A stretch of 64,000 nt of DNA from Microbacterium sp. SS28 (GCF_022761035.1 NZ_JAKWJP010000007.1:17427-81426); one strand, 5' to 3'; positions 19,160 through 28,632 are shown, numbered from the stretch's first letter. Made by a program: numbers and translations. Notes: generated by a model from the letters alone, not told the origin.

Positions 19160-20476
19160 TCAGCCCGCGAGATTCTCGACGGCCGCGCCCCACTTGTCGT
19201 TGAGCTCGGCGAAGTAGCTCTCCTTGTCGCCGTCGGCTGCGCCGCGTGCGATGTCGACGAGCTTCTGGCGGTAGATCGGGCCGTAGAGGTCGATCTGGGC
19301 ATCGTTCGACGTCTCGTTGAGCAGCGCTTCCTTGCCGGCCGGCGCCGGGTTGATCTCGAGCAGGTTGACGCCCGCGGCTTCGAACGCGACCAGGGAATCG
19401 GGGAGCGGGTCGGAGATCAGCGTCGAGATCATGCCCTGCGTCTGGGTGTAGCCCGACTCCTCGACGAGCCACTGGAGCCACGCCCACGCGGCGGCCTTGG
19501 ACTTGGAGTGCTTGCTGATTCCGAGGTTGTAGTCACCGCCGATCACGGCGTACTGCTCGTCGTCGACGTTCGCGGGGAACGCGAAGAATCCGATGTCATC
19601 TGCCGAGGCGCCGTTCTCTTCGGCCTTGGCCTTCATCTGCGAGACGGCCCAGGAGCCGAGCGTCATGGCCGCGATCTTGCCCGTGCCCAGGTCGACCTTC
19701 GACTGCTCCCAGTCGGTCGTGAGGGGGTCTTCCTCCGTCAGGCCCGCCGCGACCGATTCGTACAGCAGTGAGTCGATGGCGTAGACATCGGTGCCCTCTG
19801 TCCACGGCGCAGGGTCTTCCGCGAGCGTCACGGGCGCGTCGGGGTCGTTCGTGACCCCGCCCAGGTTGCCGAAGCTCTGGCTCAGGGGCCATCCGTCCTT
19901 GTAGTTCGTGTACAGGGGGATCGCGTCGGTGTTGTCCTTGACCTTCTGGAGAGCGTCGAGCCACTCCTTCTCGGTCGTGGGCAGTTCGGTCACCCCGGCC
20001 TCGTCGAAGATCCGCTTGTTGTAGACGACCCCGTTGGCGTTGCCGCCCCACGCCACGCCGTACTGCGTGCCTTCGAAGCTCGAAGACGGGAGGAAGCGGT
20101 ACTTGTCCTCGAAATCCGCCGTCTTGCCCAGCGGCTCGAGGAACTGCTCGTACTGGTCGGGCTGGATCGTCGGAATGCCGAAGACATCGCCGTAATTGGT
20201 CGTCGACATGCGGGTCTGCATCTGGGCCGGGTAGTCGCTCAGTGCGTCGACCGTCACGTTGACATCGGGATACTTCTTCTCGAACTCCTCGACGTACTTG
20301 TCGAACGTGCCGTCCTGTTCGAGGTCCGTGCGCCAGGTGAGGAACGTGATGTCGCCCTTCACCTCGCCGTCGATCGTGTTGTCGGCGTCGCTTGCGCCGC
20401 CTCCGCCCGAGCATCCGGCCAGCAGGATGCCGCCCGTGGCTACGAGCGCGATCGCAGCCGATGACTTCTTCGCCAT
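19160..20476 (-). CDS. Sugar-binding lipoprotein of ABC importer
   Basis: The 438-residue extracellular solute-binding protein begins with a lipoprotein signal: MAKK, a hydrophobic core and LLAGC, with Cys22 as lipid anchor. The mature part is a type 1 (MalE-like) binding protein of normal length. It is the first gene of the glycan operon, with a strong AAGGAGAG ribosome site six bases before ATG. The divergent LacI gene and the palindromes between them suggest substrate-induced expression. It would capture oligosaccharides for the two downstream permeases. Confidence 0.95.
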   Translation of the reverse strand: MAKKSSAAIALVATGGILLAGCSGGGGASDADNTIDGEVKGDITFLTWRTDLEQDGTFDKYVEEFEKKYPDVNVTVDALSDYPAQMQTRMSTTNYGDVFGIPTIQPDQYEQFLEPLGKTADFEDKYRFLPSSSFEGTQYGVAWGGNANGVVYNKRIFDEAGVTELPTTEKEWLDALQKVKDNTDAIPLYTNYKDGWPLSQSFGNLGGVTNDPDAPVTLAEDPAPWTEGTDVYAIDSLLYESVAAGLTEEDPLTTDWEQSKVDLGTGKIAAMTLGSWAVSQMKAKAEENGASADDIGFFAFPANVDDEQYAVIGGDYNLGISKHSKSKAAAWAWLQWLVEESGYTQTQGMISTLISDPLPDSLVAFEAAGVNLLEINPAPAGKEALLNETSNDAQIDLYGPIYRQKLVDIARGAADGDKESYFAELNDKWGAAVENLAG

Positions 20477-20691
20477 GTGTCTCTCCTTCTCAGGTTCACC
20501 CTTGAACTGGGGATGCGGGTGCCGCCGCATCGTCGCGTGGGTTGTCGCACGAGCAGATTACGCACCGTGGGAACGGTCTCGCAAGGGTTGAATGTCAACG
20601 CTGTCTTGTCGTGTCCTGTCACCGAAGGCCTAGAAAATAGATCGCTTGATCTGGGCTTTATCAGACCCATGAATACGATGAACTGAGCAGA

Positions 20692-20739
20692 TGTCCGACA
20701 AATGTCCTACGTCGACATTCGCTGCCACGATGCTATGCT
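20692..20739. promoter_or_regulatory. LacI operator candidates and lacI promoter
   Basis: AATGTC and GACATT (20701-20719) are perfect 6-base arms separated by seven bases; a second small palindrome, TGTCCGACA (20692-20700), abuts it. The right arm overlaps TCGACA (20712-20717), a -35 for TATGCT (20734-20739) with 16-base spacing. This would let the regulator control its own gene and the divergent binding-protein operon. Confidence 0.5.
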
Positions 20740-20769
20740 GGGCGGCGTTCCGACGAAGGAAGGCCGCCG

Positions 20770-21792
20770 ATGACGGTGCAGAACCGCGCGACTCTCGACG
20801 ATGTCGCGCGTCTGGCGGGGGTGAGCTCGAAGACCGTCTCGCGCGTCTTCACGAGTCGCGAGCTCGTCGCCCCCGAGACGGTCGAGCGGGTGCTCGCAGC
20901 CGCCAAGCGCCTGCGCTTCCGGCCGAACACGCTCGCGCGCAGCCTGCGGCGCGGAGGCGCGACCAACACCTTCGGCTTCATCATGGGCGAGCTCGGCAAC
21001 CCCTTCTACTACAAGGTCGCGGCGGGCATCGAGAAGGAGCTCGCCGCCCACGGCTTCGCGCTCGTCGTCGCGACGACCGACGACACCGCGGAGGGCGAGG
21101 AGCGCGTCGCCGACGCCCTGCTCGCGCAGCGCGTCGGCGCGCTGCTGCTCATCCCGGTCGCCGACGACCAGTCCTACCTCGAGGGCGAGCGCCATCTCGG
21201 CACGCCCGTCATCGCGATAGACCGGCCGGCGCGCAATCTCGTCGCAGACTCGATCGTGATCGAGAACCACCGCGGCGTGTACGACGCCACGATGCGGCTG
21301 CTCGCACGCGGGCACCGCCGCATCGGCTACGTCTGCAACCCTGCCTCGGTCTACACGCAGGCCGAGCGCCTGCGGGGCTACCGAGACGCGCTCGCGGTCT
21401 ACGGCGTCCACGACAGCGCGCGGTGGGAGCGCCTCGTCGACGACCTCAGCATCCGCCCCGACGGCATCGTGGCCGATCTGCTCGCCTCCGACGACGCCCC
21501 GACGGCGCTCATCACGGGCAACAACCGCGTGACAGTGGGGGCGCTGCGGGTGCTCCGCGACCGGCACGACGACGGCCGCACGGCGCTCGTCGGCTTCGAC
21601 GACTTCGACACCGCCGACGTCCTGGGGGTCACCGTCATCTCGTACGACCCCGTCGAGCTCGGCCGCCGCGCCGCGATGCTCGCCCTCGAGCGCGGCGGAG
21701 ACCCGTCCGGCTTCACCCGGCAGATCGAGCTGCCGACCTGGATCGTCGAGCGCGGCACGGGCGAGCGCCCGCCGCGAGAGGAGAACGCATGA
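20770..21792 (+). CDS. LacI-family regulator of the glycan locus
   Basis: The 340-residue protein has the LacI helix-turn-helix at about 7-27 (ATLDDVARLAGVSSKTVSRV), the hinge helix RPNTLARSLR, and a periplasmic-binding-protein-like sensor domain (about 65-330). It is divergent from the importer operon and overlaps the alpha-galactosidase start (ATGA). AAGGA lies about nine bases before the ATG. A sugar released by the pathway is the likely effector. Operator candidates overlap its promoter. Confidence 0.95.
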   Translation: MTVQNRATLDDVARLAGVSSKTVSRVFTSRELVAPETVERVLAAAKRLRFRPNTLARSLRRGGATNTFGFIMGELGNPFYYKVAAGIEKELAAHGFALVVATTDDTAEGEERVADALLAQRVGALLLIPVADDQSYLEGERHLGTPVIAIDRPARNLVADSIVIENHRGVYDATMRLLARGHRRIGYVCNPASVYTQAERLRGYRDALAVYGVHDSARWERLVDDLSIRPDGIVADLLASDDAPTALITGNNRVTVGALRVLRDRHDDGRTALVGFDDFDTADVLGVTVISYDPVELGRRAAMLALERGGDPSGFTRQIELPTWIVERGTGERPPREENA

Positions 21793-23987
21793 CCACGCGC
21801 CACGTCCACCTTCAGGCCGAGGGTGTCTCCGTGCTGCTCGAGCACCGTCCGCGCGGGCTCCCGCGCGTCCTGCACTGGGGCGCGGCGCTCGGCGCCGTCA
21901 CGGACGACGACGCGGCCGCTCTCGCTGCGGCCCTGAGCCGCCAGTCGTCCAAAGGCACGCTCGACGCGGCCTGGCAGGTCTCGCTCTCGCCGGCCGAGGG
22001 CGACGGCTGGACGGGGCGCCCGGGCATGCAGCTGCGCCGCGGCGGAGTGCTCCACCACGCCCGCTGGGTCGAGACCGATCATGTGGCGACGGACGACGCC
22101 CTGGTCGCGCGGGCGCGGGATGCGGCATCCGATCTCGAACTGACCGTGCGGGTGTCGATCGAGACCGGCGGCGTCGTGTGGGTCGCGCAGTCGCTTCGGC
22201 ACACGGGGGATCCGGTTGCCGCGCCCCCTCCAGGCGCCGCTGACGCGACGCCCGGAGCCTCCGGGCGCGTGGGCCCGTCCGCGCCCGTCGAGATCGAGTG
22301 GCTCGAGTCGGCACTGCCCGTGCCGACGACGACCGACACGCTCACGACGTTCGACGGACGGTGGGCGCGCGAGAAGCGCCCCGTCACGACGGCCATGCCC
22401 GCGGGTTCGACGGTGCGGCAGTCGCGCCGCGGTCGGCCCGGCCACGACGCCCCGACCGTCGTGATCGCCTCGGAGCGCGCACCCCGGTGGGGGAGCGGGC
22501 GGCTCTGGGCGGCGCACGCCGCGTGGTCGTCCGACACGACCTACCGCGTCGACCGCGTGACCGACGCCGTGACGCTCATCGGCGCCGGCGAGCTGCTGCG
22601 TCCCGGCGAGATCGTCCTGGCGCCCGGCGACGAGTACGCCGCCCCGCGCGTCGCCTTCGTGTGGAGCGAGGCGGGGCTCGACGGCTTCTCCGCCCGCACG
22701 CACACGTGGCTTCGCGGACGTGCGCAGCATCCGCGGACCCCTCGGCCGCTCATCCTCAACACGTGGGAAGCGGTGTACTTCGAGCACGAGACCACGCGAC
22801 TGCTCGCGCTCGCCGAGCGGGCCGCCGAGGTCGGGATCGAGCGGTTCGTGCTCGACGACGGCTGGTTCCAGGGTCGCCGCGACGACACGACGAGCCTCGG
22901 CGACTGGGTCGTCGACCGCACCGTCTGGCCCGAGGGACTCACGCCGCTCGCGCAGCGCGTGCACGACCTCGGCATGCAGTTCGGTCTCTGGTTCGAGCCC
23001 GAGATGGTCTCGCTCGACTCGGACGTCGCCCGCGCGCACCCGGAGTGGCTGCTGCACGACCCGGGTCACCTCGATCACGAGCCCGAGCTCTCGTGGCGCA
23101 CGCAGTACGTGCTCGACCTCGCGAACCCCGGAGCGTACGCTCACGTGCTCGGTCAGATCGATGATGCCGTGCGCGAGGTCGGCGTCGACTTCATCAAGTG
23201 GGACCACAACCGCGACCTCGTAGAGTCGACGCACGACGGCAGGCCCGGCGGGCACGTGCAGATGCTCGCGGTGTACCGCCTGATCGCGGAGCTCAAGGCC
23301 CGGCATCCGGGTCTCGAGATCGAGTCGTGCTCGAGCGGCGGAGCCCGCACCGACCTCGGGATCCTCGAGGTGTGCGACCGCGTGTGGGCGAGCGACTCGA
23401 ACGACCCCGTCGAGCGGCAGGACATCCAGCGATGGACGAGCCTGCTGCTGCCGCCCGAGATCGTCGGCGCGCACATCGGCCCCACGACCTCGCACAGCTC
23501 GGGGCGCACGACCGACCTGTCGTACCGCATGGCGACGAGCCTCATGGGGTCGTCCGGCTTCGAGTGGGACATCCTCTCGTGCGATGACGACGAGACCGCC
23601 GCGATCGCCCGGTTCGGCGCCCTCTACAAGGAGCTGCGCGGAATCGTGCACGCGGGCGCCGTCGTGCACCCCGACCTGCGCGACCCCGCGTGGCGCGTGA
23701 CGGGCTTCGCGACGCCGGATGCCTCGGTCGTCGTCGTCGCGACGATCGCGAGTCTCGAGGACGCCCGCGCCGAGCGGCTGCGGCTCACGTGGCTCGACCC
23801 CGACCGCCGCTACCGCGTGCGCGTCCGCCGCGAGATCGGCGAGACGCAGTACGGGTGGATCGCGCCCGAGTGGTACATGGCGGGCGAGATCGAGCTGCCC
23901 GGCCGCCTCCTGGTCGAGGCGGGCCTGCAGCTGCCGACGCTGTGGCCCGTGCAGGCGTTCGTCCTGCACGTGACCTCGGTCGACTGA
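21789..23987 (+). CDS. GH36 alpha-galactosidase
   Basis: The 732-residue enzyme removes alpha-1,6-galactose from oligosaccharides. The N-terminal beta-sandwich is followed by a TIM barrel opening at LILNTWEAVYFEH. The nucleophile is Asp472 in FIKWDHNR, the acid/base Asp536 in WASDSND, and CSSGGARTDLG lies between them as in other GH36 members. No signal peptide is visible. ATG 21789 overlaps the lacI stop. With the beta-mannosidase and mannanase, it points to galactomannan side-chain removal inside the cell. Confidence 0.95.
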   Translation: MTTRHVHLQAEGVSVLLEHRPRGLPRVLHWGAALGAVTDDDAAALAAALSRQSSKGTLDAAWQVSLSPAEGDGWTGRPGMQLRRGGVLHHARWVETDHVATDDALVARARDAASDLELTVRVSIETGGVVWVAQSLRHTGDPVAAPPPGAADATPGASGRVGPSAPVEIEWLESALPVPTTTDTLTTFDGRWAREKRPVTTAMPAGSTVRQSRRGRPGHDAPTVVIASERAPRWGSGRLWAAHAAWSSDTTYRVDRVTDAVTLIGAGELLRPGEIVLAPGDEYAAPRVAFVWSEAGLDGFSARTHTWLRGRAQHPRTPRPLILNTWEAVYFEHETTRLLALAERAAEVGIERFVLDDGWFQGRRDDTTSLGDWVVDRTVWPEGLTPLAQRVHDLGMQFGLWFEPEMVSLDSDVARAHPEWLLHDPGHLDHEPELSWRTQYVLDLANPGAYAHVLGQIDDAVREVGVDFIKWDHNRDLVESTHDGRPGGHVQMLAVYRLIAELKARHPGLEIESCSSGGARTDLGILEVCDRVWASDSNDPVERQDIQRWTSLLLPPEIVGAHIGPTTSHSSGRTTDLSYRMATSLMGSSGFEWDILSCDDDETAAIARFGALYKELRGIVHAGAVVHPDLRDPAWRVTGFATPDASVVVVATIASLEDARAERLRLTWLDPDRRYRVRVRREIGETQYGWIAPEWYMAGEIELPGRLLVEAGLQLPTLWPVQAFVLHVTSVD

Positions 23988-24044
23988 CGCCGGCGCGGAC
24001 GCCCTGACCCGGGACGACGCCCGGCCGCGGCATCCGTCGACACG

Positions 24045-24107
24045 CGGATCGTTCTACGAGATTCGGACCATCGTGCGCCGATGGTCCGAATCTCGTCGAA
24101 TGGTCCG
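24045..24107. repeat. Family B palindrome, long hairpin copy; likely bidirectional terminator
   Basis: Two 29-base arms (24045-24073 and 24079-24107) match at 26 positions around a five-base loop, TGCGC; the inner ATTCGGACCATCG arm is perfect. It lies between convergent genes, where it can end transcription from both sides. The left arm shares CGGATCGNTCNACGAG and ATTCGGA with the copies near 7.7 kb. Confidence 0.7.
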
Positions 24108-24128
24108 ATCTGGCGGAGCGCGCTGGGG

Positions 24129-25097
24129 CTAGACCCGCTCGCGCAGGAAGCGCGCCTGCTCGGCCCACTGGTACGCCTGGCCGCCTTCGTGCCCGTTGTG
24201 CGTGTAGACCTCGATGCGCTTGTCGGCCGCGCCGTAGCGGTTGAAGGCGGCGAACACCGTCGACGGCGGGCAGATGGTGTCCATCAGCGCGACCGAGAAG
24301 AGCGCGGGCGCGGTCGCGCGCGTCGCGAAGTTCGTTCCGTCGAAGTACGACAGGGTGCGGTGCACGCGCTCGTCCGCGCCCCGGTGCACCGAGAGGTAGC
24401 GCACGATCTCCTGGTACGGATCCGCATCGGTGAAACCCACGGCGCGCGAGAAGTGGCACAGGAACGGCACGTCGGGGAAGACCGCGACGAGGCCCTCGCT
24501 CAGGCCGGCGGCCGCGAGGGCGATGCCGCCGCCCTGGCTCGCGCCGGCGACCGCGACCCGCGCGGCATCCACCTGGGGGAGCGAGCGCATCGCGTCGACG
24601 GCGCGGACGGCATCCGTGAACACGCGCCGGTAGTAGTAGTCGGCGGGGTCCTCGATGCCGCGCGTCATGAAGCCGCTCGACGACGGCCCCGTGCCGTGGG
24701 GGTCGGCCGTGCCTCCGCCCGAGCCCCACATCGAGCCCTGGCCGCGCGTGTCCATGAAGAGGTACGCGTACCCCGCCGATGCCCAGCCCAGCCGCTCGAA
24801 GGGCAGGCCGCGCCCGCCGCCGTACCCGTTGAACTCGACGACGGCCGGGAGCGGGGCTTCCGCACCCGCGGGAAGCAGCAGCCACGCCTTGACGGGGTCG
24901 CCCGCGTACCCGGGGAAGGTCACGTCGAACGCGTCGAGCGTCTCGAGCGGACTGTCGACGGGCGTCACGACGACCTCGCCGCCCGCGGCGCGGGACTGCG
25001 TCAGGGTGTCGGCCCAGAACGCGTCGAAGTCCGCGGGCTCGGCGATCTCGGGGGCGTACGTCTGGAGCTCGGCGAGCGGCAGGTCGAAACGGGGCAC
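24129..25097 (-). CDS. CE7 acetyl(xylan) esterase / cephalosporin-C deacetylase family
   Basis: The 322-residue alpha/beta hydrolase opens FDLPLAELQTYAP, characteristic of CE7. The nucleophile is Ser187 in GASQGG; the family block RGQGSMWG lies about 120-127. The likely catalytic Asp (VALMDTICPPS) and His (THNGHEGG) are near the C-terminus. CE7 enzymes deacetylate short acetylated oligosaccharides inside the cell. Next to the mannan genes it would strip acetyl groups from acetylated manno-oligosaccharides; this role is inferred from location. GTG 25097 follows an AAGGA site. Confidence 0.9.
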   Translation of the reverse strand: MPRFDLPLAELQTYAPEIAEPADFDAFWADTLTQSRAAGGEVVVTPVDSPLETLDAFDVTFPGYAGDPVKAWLLLPAGAEAPLPAVVEFNGYGGGRGLPFERLGWASAGYAYLFMDTRGQGSMWGSGGGTADPHGTGPSSSGFMTRGIEDPADYYYRRVFTDAVRAVDAMRSLPQVDAARVAVAGASQGGGIALAAAGLSEGLVAVFPDVPFLCHFSRAVGFTDADPYQEIVRYLSVHRGADERVHRTLSYFDGTNFATRATAPALFSVALMDTICPPSTVFAAFNRYGAADKRIEVYTHNGHEGGQAYQWAEQARFLRERV

Positions 25098-25240
25098 GGA
25101 AGTCCTTCGGGAGGAGGGATGCCGGTGGCCGGAGGCGCCGCCGGGCGCGGCTGACGCGGCGCACTGCTCACGATAGGCAGTCGCCGTCCGGGCGCGCAAA
25201 CGCGCGGCATCCCGTGCCTGCTGCCCGCGTCAGGGCTGGA

Positions 25241-26749
25241 TCAGCTGTGGATCCACACGTCGGTGCCGTACGGAGACCAGTTGTAGATCTGCTGCGCGCG
25301 CCACTCGGGCATGCCGACGCAGCCGTGGCTCATGCGGTTGCCGTAGTTGCTGTGCCAGTAGACGCCGTGGAACGCCTGGCCGCCGTTGAAGTACATGGGC
25401 CACTTGACGTTCGGCGTCGAGTACGTGCCGGTGATGTTGCCCTGCGCGTCGCGGTCGTAGCCGTTCATCGTCTGCACGGTCGCCTTGGAGTTGATCGTGT
25501 AGTGCCCCGTGAAGGTCGGCGTGTTGCCCTTGCCGCTCGAGATGAGCCACGAGTCGACGACGACGCCGTTCTCCTTGAGGTAGAGCCGCTGCTCGCTCAG
25601 GTCGACCTCGAGCAGCCGTGCGAGGGTCGTCGTGTTGAAGGGCACCTCGGCGGTGGGCAATGCGTAGACCGCGTTGCCGGTCGCGAGCTGCTCGGCGTAC
25701 GAGTTCGCGATGCCGTCGGTGGACTCGAGGGTGCGACCGACGACGCCCTCGGTCGGCGTGCTGAGCGTCTTGCCCGAGGCGTTGACGATCGTCGTGGAGT
25801 CGACCGGCGCGCGGTTCACGGCGGCGGCGAGTCCGTCGACGACGGGCTGGATCGCGGCGGGGTCCGCGCTGACCTCGAACGTGCCGCGGTCGGCGGGCTC
25901 GACCGTGAGCCACGCGGCGAGCGTCGCGCGATCGATCGGGACGGTGCGCTCGGCGCCGACGTAGAAGCCGGCGGTGTCGAGCATGCGGTTGAGGATGACG
26001 GCCTGGGCGTCGGCGACGAAGGTGGACCCCACAGGCTCGACCGGCGCGGTCGTGGCCGCGAGGTCGATCGTCGCGTCGCCGGCGGCGAAGGCCTCGGCGA
26101 CGGCGGCGTGCACGGCGTCGACATCGACGCCCGCGCCCTCGATGGCGGGTGTCACGACGTAGGTCGCGGTCGCGGGGTCGAAGGCGATCGTCGCATCGGT
26201 GGGGTCGACGTACATCGAGGGGACGGCGGCGCGCAGCGCCGCGACGGCGACGGCGGTATCGATCGCGACGGGAGCGTCGACGGGCTCGGCGAACCAGGCG
26301 CCGAGGTTCCACGCGGGGCTCGCGGCGAAAGCGGAGTCGACGAGCGCCTCGGCATCGACTGAGACGCCCAGCTCGGCGCCGGTCAGTTCTGCGTCGCCGC
26401 CCGTGCCGGTGAGCACGACAGTGGTCTCGGCGAGGCGCTGGCCCACGACTTCGGCGGCGGCGCCGGGGGTCAGGCCCCCGACGGGCACGCCGGCGATCGA
26501 GGTGCCGGGGGCGATGAGAACCGTGGATGCCGCACCGAGGCCGATGGCGACGGTGGCGACGGGGATGCCGATCCACAGCCAGAGGCGGCGCTTGCGGGGG
26601 TGCGGCTCTGCCGCTGCCCACTCGTACGCGGGGGAGTCGGGACCCTCGTCGGAGGGCGCGCCGACGGTGTCGACGTCACCCGCGATCGCAGTGGTCTCGT
26701 CGTCCGGCGAAGACGCGTCAGCGTCAGGCCTGGCGGCCAGATCGGTCAT
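25241..26749 (-). CDS. L,D-transpeptidase (YkuD) with peptidoglycan-binding repeats
   Basis: The 502-residue protein forms 3-3 peptidoglycan crosslinks or attaches proteins to the wall. It has an acidic cytoplasmic tail (about 1-50), one membrane helix (about 55-80), two PG-binding-4-type domains (about 90-340), and a C-terminal YkuD domain. The catalytic cysteine is Cys477 in MSHGCVGM, with the conserved histidine in AFHGVYWH before it. This is the usual actinobacterial layout. A TACCAT box at 26783-26788 on the minus strand may be its -10. It is transcribed as a single gene. Confidence 0.95.
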   Translation of the reverse strand: MTDLAARPDADASSPDDETTAIAGDVDTVGAPSDEGPDSPAYEWAAAEPHPRKRRLWLWIGIPVATVAIGLGAASTVLIAPGTSIAGVPVGGLTPGAAAEVVGQRLAETTVVLTGTGGDAELTGAELGVSVDAEALVDSAFAASPAWNLGAWFAEPVDAPVAIDTAVAVAALRAAVPSMYVDPTDATIAFDPATATYVVTPAIEGAGVDVDAVHAAVAEAFAAGDATIDLAATTAPVEPVGSTFVADAQAVILNRMLDTAGFYVGAERTVPIDRATLAAWLTVEPADRGTFEVSADPAAIQPVVDGLAAAVNRAPVDSTTIVNASGKTLSTPTEGVVGRTLESTDGIANSYAEQLATGNAVYALPTAEVPFNTTTLARLLEVDLSEQRLYLKENGVVVDSWLISSGKGNTPTFTGHYTINSKATVQTMNGYDRDAQGNITGTYSTPNVKWPMYFNGGQAFHGVYWHSNYGNRMSHGCVGMPEWRAQQIYNWSPYGTDVWIHS

Positions 26750-26836
26750 GCCAAACCCCCCGGCTCCCGAATTTCCCCTTCCATGGTAAGGGATCCGCTC
26801 AGCCGGCGGGTGACGGTCCGATCACGACCGGGAGGC

Positions 26837-27286
26837 TCACCCGGCGGCGCAGAGGTCCTGGAAGTCCTGGACGGTGCTCTGGAACGTTTCGCCGAGCGCC
26901 GCGAGATCGGCGATCTTCGAGACGTCGCCGTCGACGATGCCCTGCATGATCTCGGCGGTGTCGGCGAACATCTGCTGGACACCCGGCAGCACGGCCGCGA
27001 CATCCTTGTTGGTGATCTCGTCCGCCGCGGCGGCGAGCTCGTCGGCGGCCGACTTCATCGCCCCGACGACGGCGGCGGGATCGTCGGCGGCCTTGCCGAA
27101 GTCCTCGGTGGCCTGCTGCATCGTGTCCTGGATGAGCGCGCACGCATCGGCGACGCTCTGCCCGTCGCCGCCCTCGGGCGCCGCCTGCGCGGTGGACGAG
27201 CTCGACGGCGCGGGGGAGGCCGTGCATGCCGTGAGGCCCAACAGGGCGAACGCGGTGATCGTGAGTGCGGCGATGCGGCGGTTCAT
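26837..27286 (-). CDS. Small helical lipoprotein, unknown function
   Basis: The 149-residue protein has a clean lipoprotein signal: MNRR, a hydrophobic core and GLTAC, with Cys21 as anchor. A Ser/Ala/Pro linker and a helical domain of about 110 residues follow, including two cysteines (DACALI and the C-terminal DLCAAG) that could form a disulfide. No family is recognised. A GGAGGA ribosome site supports ATG 27286. It is divergent from the ROK regulator, so the palindromic region between them could affect both. Confidence 0.8.
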   Translation of the reverse strand: MNRRIAALTITAFALLGLTACTASPAPSSSSTAQAAPEGGDGQSVADACALIQDTMQQATEDFGKAADDPAAVVGAMKSAADELAAAADEITNKDVAAVLPGVQQMFADTAEIMQGIVDGDVSKIADLAALGETFQSTVQDFQDLCAAG

Positions 27287-27404
27287 GGAGTCCTCCGGCG
27301 CCCAGCCTAGGTGACGGCGGTGGACGGGCGAAGGGGAGTGGATCCGGCCCGAAGGTAACAAGTTTGTAAACGATCCGTCCAAATCGCCCCGCCGGCTTGC
27401 GCAT

Positions 27405-27433
27405 TGTTTGTTCGTAAGGTGTACTAACAAACA
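27405..27433. promoter_or_regulatory. ROK operator candidate at the regulator's start codon
   Basis: TGTTTGTT (27405-27412) and AACAAACA (27426-27433) are perfect 8-base arms 13 bases apart. Inside is GTAAGG-N4-CTAACAAA (27414-27431), which recurs before the GH20/nagA operon at 41849-41866. The right arm touches the ATG, leaving no room for a ribosome site, so the message may be leaderless and autorepressed. Confidence 0.6.
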
Positions 27434-28632
27434 TGTCTTCACCGGACGTGCAACGCGGCTCCTCCACGATCGAGCCGCCGCACCCTCAGCAGGGAACCGC
27501 GAGCTCTCGCGTTTTCGGCCCTGGGCGGGCTCTCCGCCAGGGCGCCAAGGTGCTGCCCGAGCACGCTCGCGGGCACAACCGATCGCTCGTCCTGCAGACC
27601 CTCTTCCACCAGGGCGCCATGAGCCGGGCCGACCTGGCGCGTGAGACGGGCCTCACACGCGTCACGATCTCCGACCTCGTCGCCGAGCTCATCGCAGACG
27701 GCTTCGTCGCCGAGATGGGCATGCGCGAGGCATCCGGCCCCGGCAAGCCCGCCATGCTCGTCGATCTCGACCGCGACGGCCACCGCATCGTCGGCCTCGA
27801 CCTCTCGGGGAGCGACGAGTTCATCGGCGCCGTCCTGACGCTCGACGGCGACATCGTCGCCCGCCGGTCCGCTCCCGTCGCAGGCGCGCAGGACCTCGTC
27901 GAGACGGTCGTCGCCCTCGCCCGCGACCTCGTCGCCCAGGCGCACGCGCCCGTCCTCGGCATCGGCGTCGGCACACCGGGTGTCGTCGACGATCACGGCG
28001 TCATCCTCACGGCGCCGAACCTCGGCTGGGTCGGCTTCGACCTCGAGAGCGCGCTGCGTGAGGCGCTCTCGCTGCCCGTGCTCGTCGCGAACGACGCCAA
28101 CGCCGCGGTCCTCGCGGAGTACACGTTCGGCGGCGCCGGCGACGACGTCCTGCTCGTCAAGGTCGGCCGCGGTGTCGGCTCGGGCCTGCTCGCCGCCGCT
28201 CAGCCCATGCGCGGCGCGCACTTCGCGGCGGGTGAGATCGGCCACGTCACGGTCGGCACCGACGGCGGTCCCGTGTGCGTCTGCGGGAAGGTCGGGTGCC
28301 TCGAGGCATGGCTCGCCGTGCCCGCGCTCACGGCGCGGATCGGCGCGGCATCCGCCTCGGAACGCGAGGGGATCCTCCGCGACGCGGGGGAGCGCCTCGG
28401 CATCGCGCTCGCGCCCATCGTGGGCGTTCTCGACGTGTCGGAGATCGTGCTCTCCGGCCCTACCGAACTTCTCGACGGACCCCTCGCGGAAGCGACCGTC
28501 GAGACCCTCCGTGCACGGACGCTCGCCGAGTTCCACGACGGCGTCCGCGTGCGGATGACGGAGCAAGGCCAGGACATCGTCCTGCGCGGCGCCGCCGTCA
28601 TGGTCCTCTCAGGACAACTCGGGGTGTCGTAG
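27433..28632 (+). CDS. ROK-family transcriptional repressor (NagC-like)
   Basis: The 399-residue protein has an N-terminal winged helix (about 50-100; MSRADLARETGLTRVTISDL) and a C-terminal ROK sugar-binding domain. The ROK zinc site is recognisable as GHVTV followed by CVCGKVGCLEAW. Regulators of this type release DNA on binding a sugar or sugar phosphate. It lies directly before a sugar importer and GlcNAc kinase/NagB genes, so GlcNAc or GlcNAc-6-P is the likely effector. ATG 27433 abuts an operator-like palindrome without a Shine-Dalgarno; no other in-frame ATG is close. Confidence 0.93.
   Translation: MSSPDVQRGSSTIEPPHPQQGTASSRVFGPGRALRQGAKVLPEHARGHNRSLVLQTLFHQGAMSRADLARETGLTRVTISDLVAELIADGFVAEMGMREASGPGKPAMLVDLDRDGHRIVGLDLSGSDEFIGAVLTLDGDIVARRSAPVAGAQDLVETVVALARDLVAQAHAPVLGIGVGTPGVVDDHGVILTAPNLGWVGFDLESALREALSLPVLVANDANAAVLAEYTFGGAGDDVLLVKVGRGVGSGLLAAAQPMRGAHFAAGEIGHVTVGTDGGPVCVCGKVGCLEAWLAVPALTARIGAASASEREGILRDAGERLGIALAPIVGVLDVSEIVLSGPTELLDGPLAEATVETLRARTLAEFHDGVRVRMTEQGQDIVLRGAAVMVLSGQLGVS

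Noticed and set aside
25214..26362. Plus-strand frame opposite the L,D-transpeptidase
   Set aside because: Composition is that of an antisense shadow and the minus-strand gene has clear domains and catalytic motifs.
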